Below the pieces are notes generated by a model. It saw only the letters and a list, made by a program, of their open reading frames with translations, was not told the origin of the DNA and did no database searches. The translations under genes were made by a program, and so were the position numbers. Below are positions 26,276 through 34,704 of a DNA stretch of 64,000 nucleotides, piece after piece. The DNA is from Vibrio tapetis subsp. quintayensis (GTDB lineage Bacteria; Pseudomonadota; Gammaproteobacteria; Enterobacterales; Vibrionaceae), in contig NZ_JAUFQV010000036.1 in NCBI RefSeq assembly GCF_030409945.1, positions 62,001 through 126,000 of the forward strand. Reading direction: 5' to 3'. Each line of letters begins with the position of its first letter. Positions within the stretch are counted from its first letter, which is position 1.

Positions 26276-27162
26276 TATTCAATCCCTGCGTTAAGAGATT
26301 GTCGAGTGCCTTCGCCTACCAGGTTAATAACAACAATAGTGAACATAATAACGAGGCCCGGTAGGGTAACAGTCCATGGTGCGAGGTAAATAAGTTCAAC
26401 AGAGTCGCCCAATATTGCTCCCCACTCAGTGCTTGGCGCTTGTGCCCCTAAACCTAAGAATCCAAGTGCTGTGATGTCTAAGATGGCGATGGTCAGTGCC
26501 ATGGTAAATTCGGCTGCGAATATCGGTAATATATTCGGGAAGATTGAATTCCAAAGTAAGTAGAAGCGATTCGCACCATCAAGACGAGCTGCGATGATGT
26601 AGTCTTGTTCTATTTCATGGTGAACAGCGACATAAATTGACCGAATGAATCGAGGCACCAACGCAAGGCAAATCGCCAGTAATACGTTGAACTCACCAAA
26701 CCCTAAAAATGCCACAAAAATGATGGCTAACAATAGCGATGGAATCGACATAACGGTATCTAGCAAGTGGTTCAGCGTACTGGAGATCAGCCCTCGAGTC
26801 ATACCCGCAAGAATACCAATAAAGCCACCGACGACAGTGGCGATCACCGTGATGATTATCGATGCGCCCAACGTCAAACGAGAGCCTTCAATCAGTCGAG
26901 ATAGAATATCTCGGCCAAGATCATCAGTACCGAGAAAGTACTCCACAGTGCCATTAACATTCCATGACGGCGGTACCAATAAAAAGCTGGTTTGAAGTTG
27001 TGGATCATGTGGTGTCAACCAAGGGGATAGCATTGTAATCAGCAATAAAATGATCAAACACCAAAGCCCAAACATCGCCAGCGTATTGTTGCGATAGCTG
27101 CGCCAAAATCGCTCAAATTGTGTCGGAATGTGCTCTTCTTGGTAAATATTATCGGACAGCAT
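26275..27162 (-). CDS. sapC: Peptide ABC transporter permease SapC
   Basis: A 295-residue inner-membrane permease of the OppC/DppC family. An N-terminal cytoplasmic tail and TM1 (about 33-55) come first. The [24 protein letters not shown] block is the OppC hallmark, followed by five more membrane segments and the EAA-type loop [22 protein letters not shown] that docks the ATPases. It overlaps sapB by 14 bases. Confidence 0.92.
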   Translation of the reverse strand: MLSDNIYQEEHIPTQFERFWRSYRNNTLAMFGLWCLIILLLITMLSPWLTPHDPQLQTSFLLVPPSWNVNGTVEYFLGTDDLGRDILSRLIEGSRLTLGASIIITVIATVVGGFIGILAGMTRGLISSTLNHLLDTVMSIPSLLLAIIFVAFLGFGEFNVLLAICLALVPRFIRSIYVAVHHEIEQDYIIAARLDGANRFYLLWNSIFPNILPIFAAEFTMALTIAILDITALGFLGLGAQAPSTEWGAILGDSVELIYLAPWTVTLPGLVIMFTIVVINLVGEGTRQSLNAGIE

Positions 27163-28111
27163 ACCATTCCTTTCTAATCAATGGGTTAGCGATAGCCCCT
27201 ACCAGGTCTGATAGAATATTGGCCATCAATACGAATACTGCAACAACCATGACCCCGGCTTGGATTGCCACATAATCTTGATTGGAAAGCGCATCTAGTA
27301 GCCATCTTCCTATGCCAGGCCAGTTAAAAATCGACTCTGTAATTACAGCAAACGTAATCATGCTAGAGAGTTGAACTCCAAACTTAGGAATGATGGGAGG
27401 TAACGCATTTCTTATCGCATGTTCAATGACAATCTCATACTTGGACAACCCGTTAATTTTTGCCGCACGAATGTAGTTTTGTTGCATGACTTCAGCGACG
27501 GACGCTCTCATTAGTACGATAATCTGCGTTGTCGGCGCCAATGCTAGAACGATACAAGGTAACATCAGGTGCTCTAACACACTTTGCAAAGCTTCGGCTT
27601 TCAATGGCTTGGTGGAAATGAGCGCGTCAATGATCGCAAACCCTGTTACGTGCTCAATCTGATAAAGTAAGTCATATCGTCCCGCGACTGGAAACCAACC
27701 TAGATCGAGAGAAAAGAACATGATCAACATGAGGGCGACCCAGAAAAGCGGAGCAGAGTAGCCAGACATTGAAATAAATGAAATCACAGTATCTACCCAC
27801 TTACCTTGCCTTGTGCCAGCAACGGTTCCAAGAGGAAGACCTATGATCAGTGCAATTATAAACGCAAAGAAACACAATTCTAACGTCGCAGGAAAGACGA
27901 CTTTAATGTCGTCCCAAATCGGTTCGCCATATTGATTCATACCAAAATTGAATTGGCTGATATCGCTTAGGTAATAAAACCAACCTTGACCAAAGTCACT
28001 CAACGCGGCAGGTGACGTCGGGTCAAGACGTAAAATGCTGTATCCAATGAGCGAAAGGAAAAGCAAAGTAATGATGAACAGATTTAATCGTCGAATTATA
28101 TAAACGAGCAT
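27149..28111 (-). CDS. sapB: Peptide ABC transporter permease SapB
   Basis: A 320-residue OppB/DppB-type permease. It starts MLVYIIRRLNLFIITLLFLSLIGYSI (TM1), has about six membrane segments and the EAA loop AAKINGLSKYEIVIEHAIRNALPP, and ends near [14 protein letters not shown]. Its start codon shares a base with the sapA stop. It forms the membrane channel with SapC. Confidence 0.92.
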   Translation of the reverse strand: MLVYIIRRLNLFIITLLFLSLIGYSILRLDPTSPAALSDFGQGWFYYLSDISQFNFGMNQYGEPIWDDIKVVFPATLELCFFAFIIALIIGLPLGTVAGTRQGKWVDTVISFISMSGYSAPLFWVALMLIMFFSLDLGWFPVAGRYDLLYQIEHVTGFAIIDALISTKPLKAEALQSVLEHLMLPCIVLALAPTTQIIVLMRASVAEVMQQNYIRAAKINGLSKYEIVIEHAIRNALPPIIPKFGVQLSSMITFAVITESIFNWPGIGRWLLDALSNQDYVAIQAGVMVVAVFVLMANILSDLVGAIANPLIRKEWYAVR

Positions 28112-29778
28112 TACTTCTCCCTTTCCACATTGTGAAATGAGCTGGTATTAAACGGGCTCATGTTAAACCCAGTTAATGACTTATGGTTCGCTTGATATTG
28201 AACACCATGAGCAAGCGGAATAACGGGCATTTCCTCATTTAAAAGGTTCTGCGCTTGGCGATATAAGTTGTTTCGGTATCTTGGTTGATTCGTCTCGCGA
28301 GAAAGGTCTAGCAAGAAATCAAAATCTGAATTACACCACATTGAAACGTTCAAGCCTGCACGTTCAGCGCTGCAAGAAAGCAAAGGACGTAAAAAGTTGT
28401 CTGGATCGCCCGTATTGGCGTTCCATCCGGTTAACACCATATCGACATTACCGAGCGTACTTAACTCTGAACGCGCAAACCTGTCATCGGTAAACAGGTT
28501 GAGACTGACGCCGATATCCGCAAAACTGGATTGAATTAGCTCAGCCGTCTTACGGGGGCTAGGATTGTATGCTTGTGGCTCTAAAGGTACCCACATGGAT
28601 AATTCGAGCCCGTCTTTAAAACCCGCTTCACGCAATAATGCCAATGCATAGTTTTTGTCATATCGAATTTGGATGCTGTCTTTTTGGTAAGCCCAAGACG
28701 TGGGTGGCAGCAGAGTATAAGCAATCGAGCCAGTACCGTAGTAGACGGAATCTAAGATTACTTGGCGATTGATAGCCAAGTTGAGCGCTTTTCGTACTCG
28801 CTGATCGTTGAGTGCCGGATGAGAGGTGTTAAGAGCAATAAATGCAACGTTCATAGCTGGTTTAGCATTAACGACTAAACTTGGTGTTTCTAAAATGATG
28901 GGTAACTGGCTAGACACGGGAGAAGACAACACATCGCACTCGTTACGTAGCAATTTTGCGAGAGTGCCTGTACCTCGGGTGGAAATATCAAAGACGACTT
29001 GTTCCATTTTTGGCTCGCCCTGCCAGTATTTAACGTTTTTACGCAGGCGGATCAAATCACCGACTTGATATTCGTCCAAATAAAATGGGCCCGTACCGAT
29101 AGGACGGTTATCAAGGTTTTGTTTATCGTCGATCAGCTGTAATTGACGTGCGTATTCAGCCGAATGAATCACCGCATAAGGGGTCGATATATTAGGCAAA
29201 AAGCTGTTGTCTGGCCGAGTTAACGTAAAGCGAATGAGGTGTGGCTCAAGAACTTCAATTTCTTCGATCAAAGATTGGAAATCAATGGCCTCGAAAAAAG
29301 GGTATCGGCCGTGGCCATTATAGTGGAATGGATTATGGCTATTGAGGATGCGGTCAAAGCTGAACTTAACATCTGTCGCGTCCATCACTCTGTGTGGCGT
29401 AAACCATGGCGTCGTTTGAAATCTCACATCATCGCGCAGAGTGAAAGTGTATTGGGTACCTTCGGCGTTAACTTCCCAGCTAGACGCCAAGCTTGAAATC
29501 GGCTTATGAGTTTCAGGCTCTAGGGTGAGCAAGGTATTGAAGATTTGACGGCTCAATGCGTTGGCGGTAATTCCGCTATCAGCTTGCTGCGGATTGAACG
29601 TATTCGGGTGACCTTGGCCACAATATACGAAGCCTTGATTACGGATTTTGCCATGATCGATCTCTTCACTACAGGCTGTTAATAACAGGCTGCCAAGTAA
29701 AGATAATGATATTTGTAAGAATGCCTTCATTGGGATGAAAATTTCTGTGGTAAATGAGGCTTCTGATTTCGTTGTCAT
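28111..29778 (-). CDS. sapA: Peptide-binding protein SapA (predicted lipoprotein)
   Basis: A 555-residue SBP_bac_5 protein. The ATG at 29778 has GAGAGG just upstream; its n-region is long and leads into a hydrophobic stretch ending in the lipobox LLTAC, so the mature protein is predicted to be lipidated at that Cys. E. coli SapA has an ordinary signal peptide instead. The mature part matches SapA along its length: GFVYCGQGHPNTFNPQQ, LASSWEV, RPIGTGPFYLDEYQ, AINRQVILDSVYYGTGS, and DPDNFLRPLLSC. An ATG at 29730 directly before the hydrophobic stretch is an alternative with a weaker ribosome site. It lies 63 bases after pspF on the same strand. Confidence 0.9.
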   Translation of the reverse strand: MTTKSEASFTTEIFIPMKAFLQISLSLLGSLLLTACSEEIDHGKIRNQGFVYCGQGHPNTFNPQQADSGITANALSRQIFNTLLTLEPETHKPISSLASSWEVNAEGTQYTFTLRDDVRFQTTPWFTPHRVMDATDVKFSFDRILNSHNPFHYNGHGRYPFFEAIDFQSLIEEIEVLEPHLIRFTLTRPDNSFLPNISTPYAVIHSAEYARQLQLIDDKQNLDNRPIGTGPFYLDEYQVGDLIRLRKNVKYWQGEPKMEQVVFDISTRGTGTLAKLLRNECDVLSSPVSSQLPIILETPSLVVNAKPAMNVAFIALNTSHPALNDQRVRKALNLAINRQVILDSVYYGTGSIAYTLLPPTSWAYQKDSIQIRYDKNYALALLREAGFKDGLELSMWVPLEPQAYNPSPRKTAELIQSSFADIGVSLNLFTDDRFARSELSTLGNVDMVLTGWNANTGDPDNFLRPLLSCSAERAGLNVSMWCNSDFDFLLDLSRETNQPRYRNNLYRQAQNLLNEEMPVIPLAHGVQYQANHKSLTGFNMSPFNTSSFHNVEREK

Positions 29779-29841
29779 CGCTACCTCTCGATCAGCACAA
29801 TTTAACACTTTTTTACAGGTACACCAAATGATTAGGTAGGG

Positions 29842-30864
29842 TTATTCAGCTTGGGGCCCAACCAAATTGTACTTACGTAACATTCCTCTCAATTGATGGT
29901 AGCTTAGGCCAAGCATTTTTGCTGCTTGACGCTGGTTATGCTTTGCTTCTTCTAACGTAAATGTGAGTAAGGCAATGTCTTGTTGTTCTTGCCAGTTCTT
30001 ATAATCGAGAGGGAGTGAATAGTGACCCGATGGCGCGGGAGTGGCATCGGAACAGTGCTCTTCGTTTTGCAAAGCGACCTCGGCTTCTTCTGTCCAATCG
30101 GCAACAAACGGGTCAAATACCATATGCTCAATGGGATCACTGTTATTCCCTTGTTGGTAAATAGCGCGCTCAATGGCATTTTTCAATTCTCGTACATTCC
30201 CAGGCCAAGGGTAATCCAACATTTGTTCTTGTACTTCTAATGAAAACCCTGCGAATAAAGGGAGCTGTAATTCGCGGCACATCTTCATTGCGTAGTGATC
30301 CGCCAATAGTAATATATCTTGCTTGCGTACTCTGAGAGGCGGCAGTTGGATAACATCAAATGCTAGACGATCGAGTAAATCGGCTCGAAATTCGCCTTGA
30401 TCAGCCATTTTAGGTAAGTTGGCGTTGGTTGCACATACCAGCCTGACGTTGGCCGACAAGGTTTTATTACCGCCAACACGTTCGTATTCACCATATTCGA
30501 TGACTCTTAGTAACTTCTCTTGGACAGAGGGCGGAGTGGTAGCAAGCTCATCCAAAAATAGCGTGCCGTTTTCTGCGCGTTCGAAGCGGCCTTGGTGCTT
30601 GCCTTTCGAACCGGTAAACGAACCAGACTCATGGCCGAATAATTCAGAGTCAATTAAACCTTCGCTTAAAGTAGAGCAGTTCATAGAGACCAGCGGTTGA
30701 TCCCAACGTTTTGATAAATAGTGTAACCTTTGTGCGATCAGCTCTTTGCCTGTACCTCGTTCACCGATAATTAGAACGGGACGCTCGATGGGAGCTAGGC
30801 GAGATACTTTATCAAGTACGGCGAGAAAGGCAGGGGACTCCCCAATCAAATTTTGTTGTTTCAC
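29842..30864 (-). CDS. pspF: Phage shock protein operon transcriptional activator PspF
   Basis: A 340-residue bacterial enhancer-binding protein without a receiver domain, as in E. coli PspF. The AAA+ domain has Walker A GERGTGKE and Walker B GTLFLDELAT, sensor I VCATNANL, and arginine-finger region FRADLLDRL. The C-terminal Fis-type HTH is LEEAKHNQRQAAKMLGLSYHQLRGML. The sigma-54 contact loop reads GSFTGS, not the canonical GAFTGA. It activates the divergent pspABC promoter and is normally inhibited by PspA. Confidence 0.93.
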   Translation of the reverse strand: MKQQNLIGESPAFLAVLDKVSRLAPIERPVLIIGERGTGKELIAQRLHYLSKRWDQPLVSMNCSTLSEGLIDSELFGHESGSFTGSKGKHQGRFERAENGTLFLDELATTPPSVQEKLLRVIEYGEYERVGGNKTLSANVRLVCATNANLPKMADQGEFRADLLDRLAFDVIQLPPLRVRKQDILLLADHYAMKMCRELQLPLFAGFSLEVQEQMLDYPWPGNVRELKNAIERAIYQQGNNSDPIEHMVFDPFVADWTEEAEVALQNEEHCSDATPAPSGHYSLPLDYKNWQEQQDIALLTFTLEEAKHNQRQAAKMLGLSYHQLRGMLRKYNLVGPQAE

Positions 30865-30946
30865 ACTAAGCTCCCGGTGTTACATGAATCATGTCTAAAT
30901 CGATATGGCGAAATTTACCAAAAGTTGGCTTAGCTAATCATAACAC

Positions 30947-30960
30947 AATCAATATTGATT
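30947..30960. promoter_or_regulatory. 14-bp palindrome in the pspF-pspA intergenic region
   Basis: AATCAATATTGATT is a perfect palindrome 42 bases before the -24 element. It is a candidate activator or bending-protein site, though it does not fit the IHF consensus fully. Confidence 0.35.
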
Positions 30961-31001
30961 TTCGTTTTAACTTAACTTGTTGTAAATTAAAGGATTAAAA
31001 G

Positions 31002-31018
31002 TTGGCACGCATTGTGAA
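31002..31018 (+). promoter_or_regulatory. Sigma-54 promoter of pspABC
   Basis: The -24 element TTGGCACG is identical to that of E. coli pspA. The -12 part reads GTGAA where the consensus is TTGCW. Spacing to the -12 is the normal four bases after the -24 block. It lies about 75 bases before pspA. Confidence 0.75.
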
Positions 31019-31091
31019 TAGTGAATAGTAACCAACGCAAAGCAAACGTCTTATGCGGATCATGTAAACCATCATCATTAGGAGAACAGTC

Positions 31092-31757
31092 ATGGGTATT
31101 TTCTCTCGTTTCGCCGACATCGTAAATTCAAACATCAGTGCTTTATTAGATAAAGCAGAAGATCCAGAAAAAATGATTCGTTTGATCATTCAAGAAATGG
31201 AAGACACACTGGTCGAAGTTAGAACGAACTCGGCTCGCGCTATTGCAGATAAAAAAGAGCTATCTCGCCGCGTTGATGCCATTGAAGCGCAAATCATGGA
31301 ATGGCAACAAAAGGCGACACTTGCCCTTACCAAGCAAAGAGAAGATCTAGCGCGTTCGGCGCTGATTGAAAAACAAAAGCTGCAAGATTCCGTTAAAGGC
31401 CTGCGCACTGAGCAAACATTGGTGGAAGAAACCATTGAGAAACTCACCGGAGAATTAGGTAAGCTAGAAACTAAGATTCAGGAAACTCGTGCTAAGCAAC
31501 AAGCGATGGTTATTCGCCGCCAAACTGCGGGTAACCGCCGGGATGTGCAAAAGCATTTACATGCTGGTCGTACCGCGGAAGCCATGTCAAAGTTCGAACA
31601 GTACGAGCGAAAAATCGATGAGTTAGAGGCAGAAGCTGACAGCTACACAGCAACAGGACGTTCGCTTGATCAAGAATTTGCAGACTTACAAGCTCAAGAT
31701 GATATTGAACAAGAGCTTGCTAAAATGAAGCAAGAAATGAACAAGCAAGACAAATAA
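31092..31757 (+). CDS. pspA: Phage shock protein A
   Basis: A 221-residue ESCRT-III-like coiled-coil protein. An N-terminal amphipathic helix (MGIFSRFADIVNSNISALLDKAEDPEKMI) binds stressed membrane. The long central coiled coil (about 25-180) forms oligomers. It both protects the inner membrane and inhibits PspF. AGGAG is upstream. It is the first gene of pspABC, expressed from a sigma-54 promoter. Confidence 0.95.
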   Translation: MGIFSRFADIVNSNISALLDKAEDPEKMIRLIIQEMEDTLVEVRTNSARAIADKKELSRRVDAIEAQIMEWQQKATLALTKQREDLARSALIEKQKLQDSVKGLRTEQTLVEETIEKLTGELGKLETKIQETRAKQQAMVIRRQTAGNRRDVQKHLHAGRTAEAMSKFEQYERKIDELEAEADSYTATGRSLDQEFADLQAQDDIEQELAKMKQEMNKQDK

Positions 31758-31780
31758 TTTAGATTACAAGGAGCCTTCAT

Positions 31781-32011
31781 ATGTCTGCCGCGTTTTTAAC
31801 AGCACCACTGGTTGTATTTTTGATTTTCGTTGCGCCACTTTGGCTGGCTTTGCATTATCGAAGCAAACGTAAAAGTGGCCAAGGATTGTCAGAAGAAGAT
31901 TTTGAGAAGCTCCAAGGTCTGACTCGCAAAGCGGAAAATATGCAGCAGCGAGTGCAAACTTTGGAACGAATCCTTGATGAAGAATCACCAAACTGGAGGC
32001 AGAAATTATGA
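31781..32011 (+). CDS. pspB: Phage shock protein B
   Basis: A 76-residue inner-membrane protein. It has one N-terminal membrane segment (about 6-25, FLTAPLVVFLIFVAPLWLAL), a basic stretch (HYRSKRKSGQ) and a C-terminal amphipathic/coiled-coil helix. With PspC it senses envelope stress and releases PspA from PspF. It overlaps pspC by 4 bases. Confidence 0.93.
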   Translation: MSAAFLTAPLVVFLIFVAPLWLALHYRSKRKSGQGLSEEDFEKLQGLTRKAENMQQRVQTLERILDEESPNWRQKL

Positions 32012-32394
32012 GTGGAAAATCGCTCTATCGTGACCCCGTTAATGGTAAGTTAGCCGGTGTATGTGCCGGTGTGGCTAACTACTTTGGTGTAGAAACTTGG
32101 TTGGTCAGGATTATTGCAGTAACAGCCGGATTGTTAGGCGCGGGCTTCTTCGTTGTTGTGGCTTACATTGCACTGGCTTTGATGCTAGAAAAGCAGCCGT
32201 ACCAAGCGCAACCAGAAGCACAACATTACGATCATAAACTGAAAAGTAAACCGTGGCAGTCTGGTGGTTCACCAAGCCAAGTTGTTGAAAATTTAGAAAA
32301 AGAGTTTGTTGAATTAGAGGGGAGCATTCAAACAATGGAAGCTTACGTTACCTCTGAAACATTCAAGGTCAATCGAGAGTTTAGCAAGCTTTAG
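32008..32394 (+). CDS. pspC: Phage shock protein C
   Basis: A 128-residue inner-membrane protein. The PspC domain (LYRDPVNGKLAGVCAGVANYFGVETWLVRII) precedes a membrane segment (about 38-62). The C-terminal domain has a leucine-zipper-like helix (VVENLEKEFVELEGSIQTMEAYV). It is the last gene of the psp operon here; pspD, pspE and pspG are not next to it. Confidence 0.93.
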   Translation: MSGKSLYRDPVNGKLAGVCAGVANYFGVETWLVRIIAVTAGLLGAGFFVVVAYIALALMLEKQPYQAQPEAQHYDHKLKSKPWQSGGSPSQVVENLEKEFVELEGSIQTMEAYVTSETFKVNREFSKL

Positions 32395-32419
32395 TGACTT
32401 AACTCGAAGTGCTCCTACA

Positions 32420-32447
32420 AAAGAGTTGGCTTCCGCCAACTCTTTCT
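32420..32447 (+). terminator. Rho-independent terminator of pspABC
   Basis: Arms AAAGAGTTGGC and GCCAACTCTTT with loop TTCC, 25 bases after pspC. Confidence 0.85.
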
Positions 32448-32587
32448 ATTCCAGCTCATTGTCAAATCATTAGCTACATAACTTTCAAGTCTATGAAAAT
32501 CAATGCCTTTTATTCATCCAATTAGTGGCAGCCTTAGTTGATCTCTACTATGTTGAGTAATAGTGATCATGCATGGATGATGTGAAT

Positions 32588-33622
32588 ATGAGATTTAAAG
32601 GCTGTCTAATACCTTTACTTGCCCTTGGCCTCTTCGGCTGCGAAAAAGAACTTCCACCCGTTCCTGAACCAGAATCAAGACCTGCTAAGGTGTTTACCGT
32701 TTCATTGAATGATACCAATACGGTACGTGAATTTCCCGCAGTTGCCGAAGCCGGCGACAAAGCCGCCCTCGCTTTTAGGGTGCAAGGTCAGTTGATGTCT
32801 TTACCCGTTGTTGCAGGAAAATATGTGCAAAAAGGCGACGTGCTGGCTCAACTGAATCCCGATGAATACGTGCAGTTAATGAAACAAGCTAAAGCTCAGT
32901 TTTTACTCGCGGATGTTCAATACAAGCGTTACAAGCAATTGCGTAAAGACAAAGTGGTGTCAGAGCAAGATTTTGATAAAGCCGTCGCTAACCACAAGTC
33001 GGCACAGTCTAATCTCGACCAAGCGCAAGCCAACGTGGATTACACCACTCTAAAAGCGCCGTACGACGGCAACATATCTCTCATCAATATTGAAAACCAT
33101 GAATTCGTAGCGGCGCAACAAGGTGTAATGAATATTCAAACGAGCAGTGTATTGAAGGTGGTGTTTTTATTGCCCGAATATTTGCTACGCCGGTTCGGTG
33201 AAAACGAGGTGGTTCGTGCTGAAATGCTGTTTGATACCTTTCCGAATCAAAAATTTCCGATCGAATTTCTAGAAATAGACACTGAAGCTGATGCCAAAAC
33301 CAATAGTTATAAAGTGACTATGGTGATGGAAAGGCCTCAAGACGTAGGTTTGTTACCCGGAATGTCGGGTATTGTCGAGCTTGAAATTCCACAGGCTAAT
33401 GCCTCACGTTTACCCGCAGGAGCTGTCGAAGGTGAGGGCAGTCAAACGTGGGTATGGCGGCTAAATGGTGACAATGTTGTTGAAAAAACAGAGGTAAAAC
33501 TGGATGAAGCGAATCACGTTCTTGATGGGCTAAGCGATGGTGATCGAATTGTTGTCGCGGGTGGTTACCCATTAGAGGACGGAATGGTTATTCGAGAGTG
33601 GGTTAAGGAGAGAGGGCTATGA
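32588..33622 (+). CDS. vexI: RND efflux periplasmic adaptor 1 (VexI-like lipoprotein)
   Basis: A 344-residue membrane-fusion protein. MRFKGCLIPLLALGLFGC ends in a lipobox Cys, so it is anchored by lipid. It has a biotinyl-lipoyl-like half-motif (FRVQGQLMSLPVVAGKYVQKGDVLAQL), an alpha-hairpin (about 90-145) for TolC contact, a beta-barrel and a membrane-proximal domain (AGGYPLEDGMVIREW). ATG 32588 is chosen for the clean signal; an ATG at 32573 adds five residues. Gene order next to psp and tag recalls V. cholerae vexIJK; the symbol rests on that memory. Confidence 0.8.
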   Translation: MRFKGCLIPLLALGLFGCEKELPPVPEPESRPAKVFTVSLNDTNTVREFPAVAEAGDKAALAFRVQGQLMSLPVVAGKYVQKGDVLAQLNPDEYVQLMKQAKAQFLLADVQYKRYKQLRKDKVVSEQDFDKAVANHKSAQSNLDQAQANVDYTTLKAPYDGNISLINIENHEFVAAQQGVMNIQTSSVLKVVFLLPEYLLRRFGENEVVRAEMLFDTFPNQKFPIEFLEIDTEADAKTNSYKVTMVMERPQDVGLLPGMSGIVELEIPQANASRLPAGAVEGEGSQTWVWRLNGDNVVEKTEVKLDEANHVLDGLSDGDRIVVAGGYPLEDGMVIREWVKERGL

Positions 33623-34704
33623 GGATGAATAAGTACGTGTTGATCAGTTCTTCATTGGCCTTCTTACTGTCGGCGTGTGGCCAAGTGGTGATTGAACCCC
33701 GAGAGTATACCCCAAATGTTAAAGCATTAACGGTAGGAGAAGATGGCAACGAAAGCGGTTTGTACTATCCAGCTATTGCCAGAGCTGCCGACCGATCCAT
33801 GCTTAGCTTCAGAGTGCCTGGAGAAGTCAGTAAGTTGGTTGTTAAAGAAGGAACTCGCGTTAGTGAAGGGGATGTCATTGCAGAGTTAGACACCACTGAT
33901 TATCGATTGAAAGTTGAGAACTCGCAGGCCAAATATAATGTTGCTGACAGCCAATATAAGCGATCAGCCAAATTGGTTAAGCAAGGCTATTTGGCGCAAT
34001 CTCAATTTGACGAACTGGCGGCTCAACGAGCGATGGCCAAAGCAGAATTGGACTTGGTGAAACTGCGCTTGTCTTATACCCAGTTGAAGTCGCCTATTGA
34101 TGGCATTATTTCTCGGGTTGCGGTTGATCAATTTGAAAACGTACAAGTCGGGCAACCTGTGGTCAATGTTCACCGAATTGATGTGGTCGAAGTCGTGGTT
34201 CAAGTGCCAGACCGTATATTTGTTAGTCAACCGAAGGACATGGATTTTTCTACGGTTGCCGTTAACGTTCGAGTGAGTAAGGGGCTGGAATATAGTGCTC
34301 ATATTAAAGAATTCACAACAGAACCAGACCCAGAAACGGCCACCTATAACTTAACGTTAGTGATGCCGATGCCTGAAGAGAGTCCAATTCTAGATGGTTC
34401 TGCGGTTGAAGTGGCAGCAAAAAGCAATAAAGCGGCGATCAGTTTCAATAGAGGCATCACGGTGCCACTGGAGGCCATATTTAATCAAGATGGTGACACT
34501 CTAGATCGGAGCAACAAATTTGTTTGGGTGCTCAATGAAGATCAAACGGTGACGAAAACTCAAATAAAAACAGGGAAAGTGTCTATTGACCAAGTTCAAG
34601 TATTAGAAGGATTAACCGCGGGTCAACAAGTCATAATTGCAGGCGTGGCGAGGTTGCGTGATGGGATGAGCGTAGAGTTAATAGAGCAGGAGGCTTCACT
34701 ATGA
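33619..34704 (+). CDS. vexJ: RND efflux periplasmic adaptor 2 (VexJ-like lipoprotein)
   Basis: A 361-residue second membrane-fusion lipoprotein. The N-terminal signal ends in LLSACG. Its lipoyl half-motif is FRVPGEVSKLVVKEGTRVSEGDVIAEL; the hairpin is shorter than usual, with YTQLKSPIDGIISRV returning into the lipoyl domain. The ATG overlaps the first adaptor by 4 bases and the pump by 4 bases. Two different adaptors per pump is the TriABC/VexIJK arrangement, in which they are thought to form a mixed hexamer. Confidence 0.8.
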   Translation: MRMNKYVLISSSLAFLLSACGQVVIEPREYTPNVKALTVGEDGNESGLYYPAIARAADRSMLSFRVPGEVSKLVVKEGTRVSEGDVIAELDTTDYRLKVENSQAKYNVADSQYKRSAKLVKQGYLAQSQFDELAAQRAMAKAELDLVKLRLSYTQLKSPIDGIISRVAVDQFENVQVGQPVVNVHRIDVVEVVVQVPDRIFVSQPKDMDFSTVAVNVRVSKGLEYSAHIKEFTTEPDPETATYNLTLVMPMPEESPILDGSAVEVAAKSNKAAISFNRGITVPLEAIFNQDGDTLDRSNKFVWVLNEDQTVTKTQIKTGKVSIDQVQVLEGLTAGQQVIIAGVARLRDGMSVELIEQEASL

